The notes beneath the pieces were generated by a model. It had not been told where the DNA came from. It ran no database searches and saw only the letters and a program-made list of their open reading frames with translations. The position numbers and the translations under genes are program-made. Below, one piece after another: positions 51,319 to 60,454 of a DNA stretch of 64,000 bases (its first letter is position 1; each line of letters starts with the position of its first letter). Origin of the DNA: Halobacillus shinanisalinarum (GTDB taxonomy: Bacteria; Bacillota; Bacilli; Bacillales; Halobacillaceae); assembly GCF_022919835.1 (NCBI RefSeq), contig NZ_CP095074.1, positions 3,574,001-3,638,000 on the forward strand, read 5' to 3'.

Positions 51319-52701
51319 ATGGAAGAAAATAAAATACCGATTGAATACTCTGGTTCTGAAGCTGGAAAAGAGGGAGCTCAAAACTTAAAAAAGGTTTTAA
51401 AAACAAGAGATTTGGTTATCTTTGGATTAGTTTTTATGGCTCCAGTTTCAGCACAGACGCTTTTTGGTGAGTTAACCCAATTGTCCCAGGGGCATGCTGT
51501 ATTATCTTACTTAGTTGCTTTGATCGCGATGATTTTTACAGCTTCTAGTTATGGTAAAATGGCAGGGGCTTTTCCGAAGGCTGGATCCACATACAGCTAC
51601 ACAGCTCAAGCTATACATCCTCATATTGGTTTTATTGCAGGGTGGGCTATATTACTGGATTATTTAATGATGCCGATTCTTCTTACCAGGTTAAGTGCGA
51701 TATTCACGATGGAACTTTTTCCTGTTATCCCTTTGTGGGGAATGTTATTAGTATTTTTAGTTCCTGTTACAATGTTTAATTATTTTGGGTCAAAAGTAAC
51801 TTCCCGAGTGAATCTGTTCATGACGATTACCATGATTTTTAGTTTAATTCTATTTATTACTTTTGCAGTTAAAAGTTTAACCACTGGTGTTGGTGGGATA
51901 GGAAGTGTTTTTTCTTTAGAAGGTATTTATAATTCTAGTACTTTTTCAATGGATGCTCTTATTTCCGGCGCTTCCATTGCTGTTCTTTCATACCTGGGCT
52001 TTGATGCAGTTACAACGATGGCTGAAGATTCCCAAGTAACAGGTAAGATGGTAGGTAAGTCAGCGATTTTTGCTTTACTGATTAGTTCATTTCTTTATAT
52101 ATGTCAGGTTTATTTTGCTACACTTGTCTCGCCAAATTTTAACTCTTTTCAATCCCAAGATACTGCATTTTTTGAGGTTGCCGTTTCTGTAGGTGGAGGT
52201 ATTTTAGCTACTATTATTACTATCATTATAGCGGTATCCGGAATTTCAACTGCTTTAGCAGGACAATCCTCTGGTTCGAGAATTTTATTTGGGATGGGCA
52301 GAGATGAAGTATTGCCGTCTATATTTTGCCATTTACATCCAAAGTATAAGACTCCGGATTACAGTATCATTATCTTAGCTTTTTTTGGGTATTTTGGTGC
52401 TCTTTTTCTACCATTATCTTTTATATTCGCCATTATGGTTTTTGGAGCATTGATAGGTTTCATTTCCGTAAATTTGTCTGTTTTTGTTGAGTTTTTTGTT
52501 AAGAGGCAAGAGCGATCAGGTACATCTCTTTTATTTCATTTAGTTTTTCCGTTTTTAGGGGTTATTGTTTGTGGATACATCCTGTTTAATATGGAGTTTA
52601 TTGGAAAGGTTACGGGGGTTTTCTGGGTTATTATCGGTGCACTCTTATTATTTGTCAGAATAAAGATTTTAAAAAAGGAAGAAAACGAGCTATCTCTTTA
52701 A
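51319..52701 (+). CDS. APC family amino acid/polyamine permease
   Basis: 460 residues and 12 hydrophobic helices. The first helix has LVIFGLVFMAPVSAQTLFGEL, then KMAGAFPKAGSTYSYTAQAIHPHIGFIAGWAILLDYL in parts, and GASIAVLSYLGFDAVTTMAEDS in helix 6; these are APC superfamily marks, close to the putrescine importer PuuP group. TTGGAGGG precedes the ATG. It ends the cluster that begins at 47071 and probably brings in the amine. Confidence 0.83.
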   Translation: MEENKIPIEYSGSEAGKEGAQNLKKVLKTRDLVIFGLVFMAPVSAQTLFGELTQLSQGHAVLSYLVALIAMIFTASSYGKMAGAFPKAGSTYSYTAQAIHPHIGFIAGWAILLDYLMMPILLTRLSAIFTMELFPVIPLWGMLLVFLVPVTMFNYFGSKVTSRVNLFMTITMIFSLILFITFAVKSLTTGVGGIGSVFSLEGIYNSSTFSMDALISGASIAVLSYLGFDAVTTMAEDSQVTGKMVGKSAIFALLISSFLYICQVYFATLVSPNFNSFQSQDTAFFEVAVSVGGGILATIITIIIAVSGISTALAGQSSGSRILFGMGRDEVLPSIFCHLHPKYKTPDYSIIILAFFGYFGALFLPLSFIFAIMVFGALIGFISVNLSVFVEFFVKRQERSGTSLLFHLVFPFLGVIVCGYILFNMEFIGKVTGVFWVIIGALLLFVRIKILKKEENELSL

Positions 52702-52846
52702 CGTCCATTAAATAAGTATTTAACTCAACCTCGCGGACTTTTTTCATCTTCTATGAGAGATACGTGCATCATGTTTCTTAAGAAATGTCATTTAGTTGAT
52801 TTCACCATATTTCACCCTCCTTTTCCGTTACGGTGTCTAGTAGTTT

Positions 52847-52887
52847 GAAAGCCTTGCAGAAGTAAACCCTCTGCGAGGCTTTCTTTT
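52847..52887 (+). terminator. Terminator after the permease region
   Basis: GAAAGCCTTGCAGA (52847-52860) pairs with TCTGCGAGGCTTTC (about 52870-52883) with one G-T pair, then TTTT. A strong stem. Confidence 0.82.
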
Positions 52888-52995
52888 GTCTAGAAATCTA
52901 CAATAATAATGGATTAGTTCGTGTGCATTGGAACCCATGTAGCGTAAAGCTTCCTCTGGTATTAGTCCACTAAAACATTTTTCTTTTCCAAACCA

Positions 52996-53061
52996 TTGAA
53001 AAAATTTTCAGAATAAACTACACTTATTATATATAGAAACGTTGGTTCTTATATAGAAACG
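52996..53061 (+). promoter_or_regulatory. hyuA promoter with IclR operator
   Basis: TTGAAA (52996-53001), 17 bases and TACACT (53019-53024) make the promoter. GGTTCTTATATAGAAACG (53044-53061) is nearly identical to sites before iclR (56937) and the OPT transporter (59381); the dyad arms are TTCT and AGAA. A half copy (ATATATAGAAACG) lies at 53029-53041. Confidence 0.72.
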
Positions 53062-53076
53062 AATGGAGCTGGTAAA

Positions 53077-55127
53077 ATGAGAGTTGCGACAGATATAGGT
53101 GGCACCTTCACTGATTTAGCTTACATTAAGAACGGTGAAGTCCATTTTTCAAAATCAAATTCAACACCTCCGAATTTTGAACAAGGAGTTATAGATGTTA
53201 TTGAAAAGGATGAGGTTGATGTTTCATTAATAAATGAGTTTATTCATGGTTCTACTATAGTCATTAACACACTTACGGAACGAAAAGGTGTGAAAACAGG
53301 ATTAATAACAACGCGTGGGACGCGGGATGTGTTAGAAATTGCTCGAGGAAACCGACCAGATTTATATAATTTTACGTATAAGAAACCAACCCCCTTTGTG
53401 GAACGTCATTTGCGAGTCGAAGTGGAGGAGCGGTTAGATTACCGGGGAATGTTATCCTTCCATTAAATGAGAAAGATGTTATGGAGGCAATCGAATATTT
53501 GCAATCTCAAGGTGTAGAGGCTGTGGCCGTTGTTTTCTTGCATGCTTATATTAATCCTGAGCATGAAAGGCGTACGATCGAGCTTATTGAAGAGAAGTGG
53601 TCAGATGTATTTGTAACTTCTTCCCACGAAATTACTAAAGAGTGGAGAGAATATGAGAGATCTAGCACTTCAGTTCTTAATTCTTATGTGAAACCGATTG
53701 TTTCTTCTTATATGAATCAGTTAGAAACGAAGTTGAAACAGGCAAAACTAGAGAGTAACAATTACGTAATGCAATCAAACGGTGGAGTGACCATTTTTGA
53801 GAATGCTAAAAGCACACCAATTCATTTAGTTGAATCTGGTCCGGCTGCAGGTATATATGGTGCGGCTAAACTAGGAAAAATTATTGGGGAAGAGAATATT
53901 ATTGCATTCGACGTAGGAGGGACAACAGCAAAATGTTCCCTCATTAATCAAGGTGAAATTTCACTTACCACAGATTATTACATTGAAAGATCAAGCAGGT
54001 ATGCTGGATATCCCATTAAAACTCCAGTAGTTGACATTATTGAGATCGGTAATGGAGGGGGATCAATCGCTAAGGTGGATGAAACAGGTTCTCTCAAGGT
54101 TGGCCCCCAATCCGCTGGAGCCTATCCCGGTCCCGTCGCATATGGCAATGGCGGAGAGAATCCTACTATCACTGACGCTAATTTAATAACTGGTCGTCTA
54201 AACCCAACGAATTTTAAAACACATGTTAATTTAGACCTAGTTCGCTCCTCCTTCAGTCATACTATTGCTGAACCATTTAACTCTTCTATAGAAGATGCAG
54301 CCATGGGGGTGCTTCGTTTAGCAAATTCTAATATGTTGAATGCACTTAAATTAATCTCTGTTCGAAAAGGACACGATCCTAGGGACTTTACGTTAATAGC
54401 TTTTGGTGGTGGAGGTCCGATACATGCTCCGGCTTTAGCTAAAGAACTAGGAATAAAAAAGATTATCGTACCTATTGCCTCCTCTGTATTTTCAGCATGG
54501 GGGATGTTAATGACTCATGTGCGGCACGATTATATACAAACCCATGTGCAAGTAGTCGATCAATTGGATATTCAGGAGGAAGAGAAAACGTGGGAGCAGC
54601 TTAAAAGGGAAGCTGCGAAGGAGTTTAGAGAAGAAGGAATACCCTTTGATCAGGTGCTCCTAGAAAAGCATGTAGACATGCGATATTCAGGACAAGAACA
54701 TACTGTGAAGGTTCCTATCAAACAGAAGGAGTCACTCATTCACCATCAAGATGATATAGTGGAAAGGTTTCATGTTCAACATGAGCAGCATTATACATTT
54801 AGGCTAGATGATACTTTAACTGAGGTTGTAAACTTCCATTTAACTGCTAAGAGTAAACAAGAATCTCCTGAACTTAAGCAGATAGAAATTGTAAGCTCAT
54901 TAGACGAGGCCTTTTTAAACCAAAGAGAAGTCTATTTTGATGAGAAGGGGTGGATCAATGTGGATGTCTATCAAAAAGATCTAATCCCACCGCTTCAGGA
55001 AATCAAAGGGCCAGTAATTATTGAAGAACAGTCTACAACTGTTTTATTAGAGGAAGGCCAGAAAGCAATGATTGATGAGTTTGGGAATTTGATCATTGAA
55101 CTAGGGGAGGAGATGGATGATGAATAA
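53077..55127 (+). pseudogene. hyuA: Hydantoinase/oxoprolinase subunit A, frameshifted
   Basis: Two frames together give about 683 residues of the HyuA family, an ATPase of the sugar-kinase fold. The first 130 codons carry VATDIGGTFTDLAYI and FIHGSTIVINTLTERKGVKTGLITTRG. The second frame carries AVVFLHAYINPEHERR, MQSNGGVTIFENA, PVHLVESGPAAGIYGAA-like IHLVESGPAAGIYGA, NIIAFDVGGTTAKCSLI and AFGGGGPIHAPALAKELGI. They meet at the GGGG run at 53444-53447; one more G restores YRGNVILPLNEKDV. It overlaps hyuB. The complex uses ATP to open cyclic amides such as hydantoins or 5-oxoproline. Confidence 0.86.
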
Positions 55128-56850
55128 ACATAGCAACGTGAACCCTTTTACTGTTGAAATAGTGAAAGACAACCTTCTATCTATAGGGGAGGAGATGTTC
55201 ACAGCTCTTGCCAGGTCTTCCATGAGTCCCATTATATATGAGGTTTTAGATTATGCATGCGGTCTTACTGATCGTAAAGGCCGTTTGATTAGTCAGGGGA
55301 ATGGTGTAACAAGCTTTATTGGAATGTTGAGTCCTATGGTTCAATCTATAATTGAAAAATTTGATGGTGGTAAGGAGTTGTATGAAGGGGATATTATACT
55401 TATTAATGATCCGTACTTAGGAGGGGGCTCCCACTTATCAGATGTAGGACTGGTCATGCCTATTTTTTATGAAGGAGAAATAGTTGCCTATTCAGCCAAT
55501 AAAGGGCATTGGACAGAAGTGGGCGGCAAGGATGCAGGATCTTTCACGACAGACTCTACTGAAATTTTTCAAGAAGGACTCCAGTTCTCCGGGATAAAAC
55601 TTGTGGAGAAGGGTACAATTAACCAAGGGATTGTGGATATCATTCAGTCGAATGTTAGGTTTCCTGATCTATCTATTGGAGATATGTGGGCACAGATTGC
55701 TGCATTAAAAACCGGAGGTAAACGGTTTAGTGATATGTGTGATAAATATGGAGAAAATGTAGTGACTTTATCAATAAATCAATTATTAAATCAAGGGAAA
55801 AACTATGCCTTAAAAGAACTGAAGAAGATTCCAAAGGGAGAGTTCCTGGCAGAAGGATATATAGAAGCGGGTGCAAGCAAAGATAAACAATATCCTATCA
55901 AAGTAAAAGTTACGATTACTGAAACTAACTTTATGGCAGATTTCAGGGGCAGTCATCCCCAAGTTAATAAACCGGTTAATTGTTCTTATTATGGTCTTTT
56001 AGCAAGTGTTCGGGCAATGTACTTAGCGATTGTAAAGCCTTTTACTGATGTAAATGACGGTTTTTTTGAACCGTTCTCAGTAATTACAGATCGAGGCTCT
56101 ATCATTTCAGCTGAGCGGCCTGCTCCCGTATCGATGAATTTTGAAGGAAGGATAGGGGGAGCGGATTTAATCTGGCAGGCAATGGCCCCGAATCTCCCAG
56201 AGCGATTGCCTGCAGGTCATATGGGTTCAGTATGTTCTGTAGTTCTATCTGGCAACCATCATGTAACAAATAATCCTTTTCTAATAGTAGAACCCTCTGT
56301 TGGAGGATGGGGAGCTGCACAAGGAATGGACGGAGTCAGTGGACAATTTTGTATGGGAAATGGGGAAACCTATAATGTTCCTATAGAAATTGCGGAGTCC
56401 CGCTATGGAGTTCTTATCGAGAATTATGGATTACACATTAATTCAGCTGGTGCTGGTGAATATCTCGGTGGGCGTGGAGTACAAAGAAGCTATAAAGTGT
56501 TAAGTTCAGGCCAAAAGCTGTCTACAATATTTGGTCGTCATTCATTTAAACCTTGGGGGATGAATGGGGGGCATGAAGGGTCCCCAAACTACGTAACCGT
56601 TGAGAAATCTAATAAACAAGTAGATGGACCTTATGGAGTTACAGCCAGATATGAGTTAAATAAAGGGGATGTTGTACATTTAATAACTGCTACCGGGGGT
56701 GGTTATGGTTCTCCTTTACATCGTAATCCAGAACAGGTACTAAAAGATGTGAGAAACGGGTACATTTCTTTAAAAGATGCTGAGGATGTTTATGGGGTTA
56801 AAGTTGAAACTGATAATTGGAAAATTACAGAAGTTTATCCGGATAGGTAA
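55117..56850 (+). CDS. hyuB: Hydantoinase/oxoprolinase subunit B
   Basis: 577 residues. Family marks are NPFTVEIVKDNLLSIGEEMF at the start, DGGKELYEGDIILINDPYLGGGSHLSDVGLVMP in parts near 85-115, GHWTEVGGKDAGSFTTDSTEIFQEGLQ, and GGGYGSPLHRNPEQVLKDV at the end. It forms the hydrolase complex with HyuA. The ATG at 55117 (or 55120) lies inside the last codons of hyuA after GGGGAGGAG, so translation is coupled. Which cyclic amide is the substrate cannot be read; the OPT transporter under the same operator suggests one derived from peptides. Confidence 0.87.
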   Translation: MMNKHSNVNPFTVEIVKDNLLSIGEEMFTALARSSMSPIIYEVLDYACGLTDRKGRLISQGNGVTSFIGMLSPMVQSIIEKFDGGKELYEGDIILINDPYLGGGSHLSDVGLVMPIFYEGEIVAYSANKGHWTEVGGKDAGSFTTDSTEIFQEGLQFSGIKLVEKGTINQGIVDIIQSNVRFPDLSIGDMWAQIAALKTGGKRFSDMCDKYGENVVTLSINQLLNQGKNYALKELKKIPKGEFLAEGYIEAGASKDKQYPIKVKVTITETNFMADFRGSHPQVNKPVNCSYYGLLASVRAMYLAIVKPFTDVNDGFFEPFSVITDRGSIISAERPAPVSMNFEGRIGGADLIWQAMAPNLPERLPAGHMGSVCSVVLSGNHHVTNNPFLIVEPSVGGWGAAQGMDGVSGQFCMGNGETYNVPIEIAESRYGVLIENYGLHINSAGAGEYLGGRGVQRSYKVLSSGQKLSTIFGRHSFKPWGMNGGHEGSPNYVTVEKSNKQVDGPYGVTARYELNKGDVVHLITATGGGYGSPLHRNPEQVLKDVRNGYISLKDAEDVYGVKVETDNWKITEVYPDR

Positions 56851-56860
56851 TTATTGGAGG

Positions 56861-56891
56861 GCTTACTCTTTTCATAGGAGTAAGCTTTTTT
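56861..56891 (+). terminator. Terminator after hyuB
   Basis: GCTTACTC (56861-56868) and GAGTAAGC (56878-56885) pair exactly and are followed by six Ts. Confidence 0.8.
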
Positions 56892-56898
56892 GCTTTAT

Positions 56899-56954
56899 TT
56901 GAAATTTATTAGACTACATTTTATAATAGTGAAAATGGTTCTAATATAGAAACG
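56899..56954 (+). promoter_or_regulatory. iclR promoter with its own operator
   Basis: TTGAAA (56899-56904), exactly 17 bases and TATAAT (56922-56927) are followed by GGTTCTAATATAGAAACG (56937-56954). The operator over the transcription start points to autorepression. Confidence 0.77.
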
Positions 56955-56965
56955 GTGGGGTGGCA

Positions 56966-57733
56966 ATGACTCTAAAAACATTAGATAATTCTCTTAATGT
57001 GCTGAAGTATTTTACAAATATAACTCCTTCCTGGGGAGTAAGAGAGTTAGCAAAAGAGATGGATATGAATCATACGATCGTGTATAGAATTTTATCTACT
57101 TTTGAGAATCATGGATTTTTATATCAAAATGATGTTACAAAGAAATATCATCTAGGATTGCGATTTTTAGGCTATGGCCAAATTGTTCAGAAACAATTCA
57201 ATATATCACAGGCCATCCACCCAATCATGGAACGTGTAGCGAACCAAACTAACGAATCTGCATTTTTGACATGGTTAGATGGGCATGATGGAGTTACCGT
57301 TGATATTGCAGAGAGCTCACAACAGATTCGTTTCGATGTAGACATAGGATCGCGAAGTCCTTTACATGCGGGGGCGTCATGTAAAGTGATGATGGCTTAT
57401 TTATCCAAGGAGGAACAAGAAGAGCTGATTCAGAAAGGTCTTGAAGAACTAACTCCTAACACAATAGTGGATGCTGAGGAATTAAGAGCTGATTTGAATA
57501 CCATTCGAGACCAAGGCTGGGTTTATTCTGTAGGAGAGTTTGCTGATCAAGTCTTTGGGTTAGGAGTCCCACTATTTGATCAAGGCCAAAAGATATTAGC
57601 TTCTTTGACCATTGCAGGGCCTGCTTATCGTCTTTCAGAAAGTGATGTAGAGGGTCATGTTGATATTTTATTAAAAGAAGCGGAAACTATTCAAACGTTT
57701 CTAAATCAATCAGGCAGCCAAAGCTACATATAA
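56966..57733 (+). CDS. IclR family regulator
   Basis: 255 residues. The winged helix-turn-helix is at about 3-65 (LDNSLNVLKYFTNI, WGVRELAKEMDMNHTIVYRILSTFENHGFL read in parts); the effector domain from about 80 has FLTWLDGHDGVTVDIAE, GSRSPLHAGASCKVMMAYLS and GWVYSVGEFADQVFGLGVPLFD. The ATG at 56966 follows GGTGGGG; a GTG six bases earlier is less likely. It lies between hyuAB and the convergent OPT transporter gene, and the same 18-base word stands before all three. Confidence 0.87.
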   Translation: MTLKTLDNSLNVLKYFTNITPSWGVRELAKEMDMNHTIVYRILSTFENHGFLYQNDVTKKYHLGLRFLGYGQIVQKQFNISQAIHPIMERVANQTNESAFLTWLDGHDGVTVDIAESSQQIRFDVDIGSRSPLHAGASCKVMMAYLSKEEQEELIQKGLEELTPNTIVDAEELRADLNTIRDQGWVYSVGEFADQVFGLGVPLFDQGQKILASLTIAGPAYRLSESDVEGHVDILLKEAETIQTFLNQSGSQSYI

Positions 57734-57777
57734 AAAAATTCGCTGATATAGTACTTCCTATATCAGCGAATTTTTTT
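57733..57777. terminator. Bidirectional terminator
   Basis: AAAAAAATTCGCTGATATAG and its complement (57733-57777) form an almost perfect 19-20-base stem around a short loop, with A and T tracts on either side. It closes both the iclR gene and the facing OPT gene. Confidence 0.88.
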
Positions 57778-57778
57778 A

Positions 57779-59365
57779 TTATTTCCCTAGTTTTAATACA
57801 GAGTTGAAGAAGTTGTAAATAGCATCACCTGCGATAAAGCCGGCAGCTAAAATAGTCATAGGTGTTTCTGCTTTACCCTTTTTAATCTTTAATGTAAGAA
57901 ATCTAATAATAATTCCTGTAAGAACAGTCCACCCTGCAATAGGGTACATGATAAGGAGTCCTGTAGCAAAGAGTGTGCCCATTTGACGAGTTGAACCACC
58001 GATTAGCTGAAGTAGCGCACCAGGAATTGCCCAAATAAATAACTGAAGAGCAACCCCGTTTTCAATTCCTGCCTTAATAGTAGTTGCATAGACGCGATCT
58101 ACAGGTGGAATGAGGTCTTGATCAAAGTAACTCTGATAGGTCAAAAATACGACTACAGTGGCTACACCAAAAGCAATTAAAGCAGCATAAAGTTGTTGCC
58201 TTCGTCCTGTCTTCTCAAATTCAATATCCTCTCCATTTCCTCTAAGCATAAACCCGGTTTTTAAGTCGTATCCCATATCAGCAAAAGCCACACCTGTTGA
58301 GGCACTAAAACTCACTAATATAACTAAAGCTTTTACAGGAAAACCTATCAACATTCCGACAATCAGTGTTATAAGAGCTACAGCAAAAGCTGGAAACCAT
58401 CCCGCGTGCATAGCAGATATTCCAACGATTAGTTCGTGAAAAAATGCAGCAAACGCAGCGAATAATAGAAACAAGATCAATTGCCCTATTCCCATATCAG
58501 TAATAACTCCACCAAGTAGGGCAAGGAGTAAAGCTACTCCCATAAAAGCTATAAATCCCCAACCAAAACCTTGGCTTATATCTTTACTCGTGCGTGTAAA
58601 AGTCTCATGTTCACTTTGATCTTTTAGTGTTTGTCTTTGTTTAAATAAAGTTACACCTACTTGGACAAGTGCAATGATACCTGCACCGATCATAAATCCG
58701 TGGGGGATATACAGGGCATCTAAATCAATTCCAAACCAAGGAAGGCTATATCCTTTTAGTAATAAACCAATTCCAAACATGGTAAGAGCCCAAATGTTTC
58801 CTATGAATGCTACACCAAACGCTGACATGGGTATTTTTAAAAGTGCTCCTAAGACGCCAACACCAATCCCAATTCCTAATAGCTTTGCACGGCCGCCACC
58901 TTCATCTCCAGACTTAATTGCTTCAGCTGTTGCTAATCCAGGAGGCCATGTTGATTTAGCAGGAAACATTTTAGAATCAAAAAACTTGTAAAGCATAATA
59001 GCATCTAGAAACATAGCGCAAGTGATTCCGATAAAAATCGGTATAACTAACTCAGGCAACCCTAAAGCATAGGGAATTCCAATTGGTAATATCAGACTGT
59101 TTGCTGCCCCAAATGTAGCTGCAGATATTGATGTCTGAACTAAGTTTTGTCTATGTACGGATTTGAATTTTATTAACATCCTTAGTGGAATTCTAGCTAT
59201 GATCATAGCAAATAAAGCACCTATAATAGATGTGTTTGCAGAGATACCTAAAGTGGTTATTAATTGTAAACCTATAATTGCCCCCCCGACTGAAAGAACA
59301 ATGCTCAAGGCTAGTGTCAAAGGCGCAAAAGCACTAGGATGTCTTTTTTTAGTAGATTGATTCAT
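57779..59365 (-). CDS. OPT family transporter
   Basis: 528 residues with about 14 hydrophobic helices. OPT-type stretches are TLALSIVLSVGGAIIGLQLIT, SISAATFGAANSLILPIGIPYALGL, AKSTWPPGLATAEAIKSGDEGGG near 155, SASTGVAFADMGYDLKTGFMLRG, and the end segment PMTILAAGFIAGDAIYNFFNSVLKLGK. The family moves small peptides, peptide-like compounds or metal chelates with protons. AAGGGGACT precedes the ATG. The IclR operator before it makes it the importer for the HyuAB substrate. Confidence 0.83.
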   Translation of the reverse strand: MNQSTKKRHPSAFAPLTLALSIVLSVGGAIIGLQLITTLGISANTSIIGALFAMIIARIPLRMLIKFKSVHRQNLVQTSISAATFGAANSLILPIGIPYALGLPELVIPIFIGITCAMFLDAIMLYKFFDSKMFPAKSTWPPGLATAEAIKSGDEGGGRAKLLGIGIGVGVLGALLKIPMSAFGVAFIGNIWALTMFGIGLLLKGYSLPWFGIDLDALYIPHGFMIGAGIIALVQVGVTLFKQRQTLKDQSEHETFTRTSKDISQGFGWGFIAFMGVALLLALLGGVITDMGIGQLILFLLFAAFAAFFHELIVGISAMHAGWFPAFAVALITLIVGMLIGFPVKALVILVSFSASTGVAFADMGYDLKTGFMLRGNGEDIEFEKTGRRQQLYAALIAFGVATVVVFLTYQSYFDQDLIPPVDRVYATTIKAGIENGVALQLFIWAIPGALLQLIGGSTRQMGTLFATGLLIMYPIAGWTVLTGIIIRFLTLKIKKGKAETPMTILAAGFIAGDAIYNFFNSVLKLGK

Positions 59366-59380
59366 ATTTAGTCCCCTTTC

Positions 59381-59441
59381 GGTTCTAATATAGAAACGTC
59401 GGTTCTTTTATTATTATAAATTAATTTTTCTAAAATTTCAA
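59381..59441 (-). promoter_or_regulatory. OPT transporter promoter with IclR operator
   Basis: On the minus strand TTGAAA (59441-59436), 17 bases and TATAAT (59418-59413) form a consensus promoter. GGTTCTAATATAGAAACG, read on the plus strand at 59381-59398, lies downstream of it, as at iclR. A GGTTCTTTTA half copy follows at 59401. Confidence 0.77.
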
Positions 59442-59707
59442 TTTTATTTTTCACTTAAATCGGTAAATTAGCGATGCTTTTCTATCAAAGATCGACCTCT
59501 TTGTCGATAACAGATAAATTTGGTGCCAGTACCGCGGTACGTTAATGTAATAAATGGTTAGTCGGTGAGCAGCAGTGGGAAAACCCCACGCCAGTTTCTT
59601 TAATTAGACAGGTCACCTAGCTGGACTAGAATGGAGAACAATCAGCGTTCAACATGAGTAGTAAAGATGTACGCACAGTAAAGGCCCTCTATTTATAGAA
59701 GGCCTTC
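59442..59707. other. Gene-free stretch
   Basis: No gene recognised. A hairpin AAGGCC/GGCCTT (about 59681-59706) is present. The GTGCCAG-CCGCGGT words near 59523 look like a 16S rRNA loop by chance only. Confidence 0.3.
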
Positions 59708-59785
59708 ACCTTTATCCAAAAATTGTTCTCGATACTAAAAGTAAAATAGAAGGATCCCTCAGACAACCAAGACTTGTGCTATGAA
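59708..59785 (-). pseudogene. Remnant of a second madM 3' end
   Basis: The plus-strand sequence ACCTTTATCCAAAAATTGTT and the following 60 bases track the 3' end of madM at 26723-26800 (ACCTTTATCAAAAAATGGTT and on through CTAAAA-TAAAA-AGA, AC-AGCCAAG). About two thirds of the bases agree. The reading frame is broken by stops. It is a relic of a duplicated or transferred malonate symporter gene. Confidence 0.5.
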
Positions 59786-59983
59786 GAAATGTCCCCACTC
59801 GACTAATGTGTAAGGAGTTAGAGGTACATAATATCGGAGAACACTAACATGATTCATCTCGTGTATCCATTTGTAAATTACTATTTGATTCAAAAGAAAG
59901 TGAAGGAACTTAACCAAGCACAAAAAATCAGGCAGCTGTTCAGTTCACTTGAAAAGAACAGCTACCCTCATCATTATTTAAAA

Positions 59984-60193
59984 TTATTGCCCACGATATG
60001 AATGGATCAAGTCTTGATTATCTCTCCTAGCAAACACATCGATACGGTTTGGTCCCCACGATACCGCTGCCGGTTCAGAGTTCAGAGACCCTCCAAGGTT
60101 TTGCCAATTTGACCAAGTGGAGCCGTTCCATGTTTTTAAATAGAGGTTAAGGTTCCCCCTAAGCTTTCCCACTCGCTGACCCATATAACTCAT
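59984..60193 (-). pseudogene. PLL-type lectin / DUF346 beta-propeller fragment
   Basis: The 69 codons read [19 protein letters not shown], then [28 protein letters not shown]. This is one blade of the PLL/DUF346 propeller, whose repeats have W.W..LGG, [19 protein letters not shown] and nL.h. Intact proteins have five to seven such blades and are secreted sugar-binding or cell-wall proteins. No signal peptide or ribosome site is seen, so it is a terminal fragment. Confidence 0.65.
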
Positions 60194-60454
60194 TTAATGA
60201 ATCATAAAAGGGGATAACAATCGATTTCCCAATGAACACCACATGCATAAACAAAAGTTATATTGAATTTTTATAAAATGTTTAAATTTATCGAATTTTA
60301 CGGTAGAATGTAATACATCATTTAGATTTTTAAAAATTCATAATTGAATAGGTGTGATTAAGGCAGTAATACAAGGTGTTTTCAACTTAAATAAAAGTCC
60401 TTCTATTCGTTTGTGAATAATTTTGCTTGTATAAAGATTCATGGAGGTGAATCC

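Noticed and set aside
59520..59545. GTGCCAGTACCGCGGTAC, similar to the 530 loop of 16S rRNA
   Set aside because: Only a short stretch agrees; no other rRNA signature lies on either side, so it is chance likeness.
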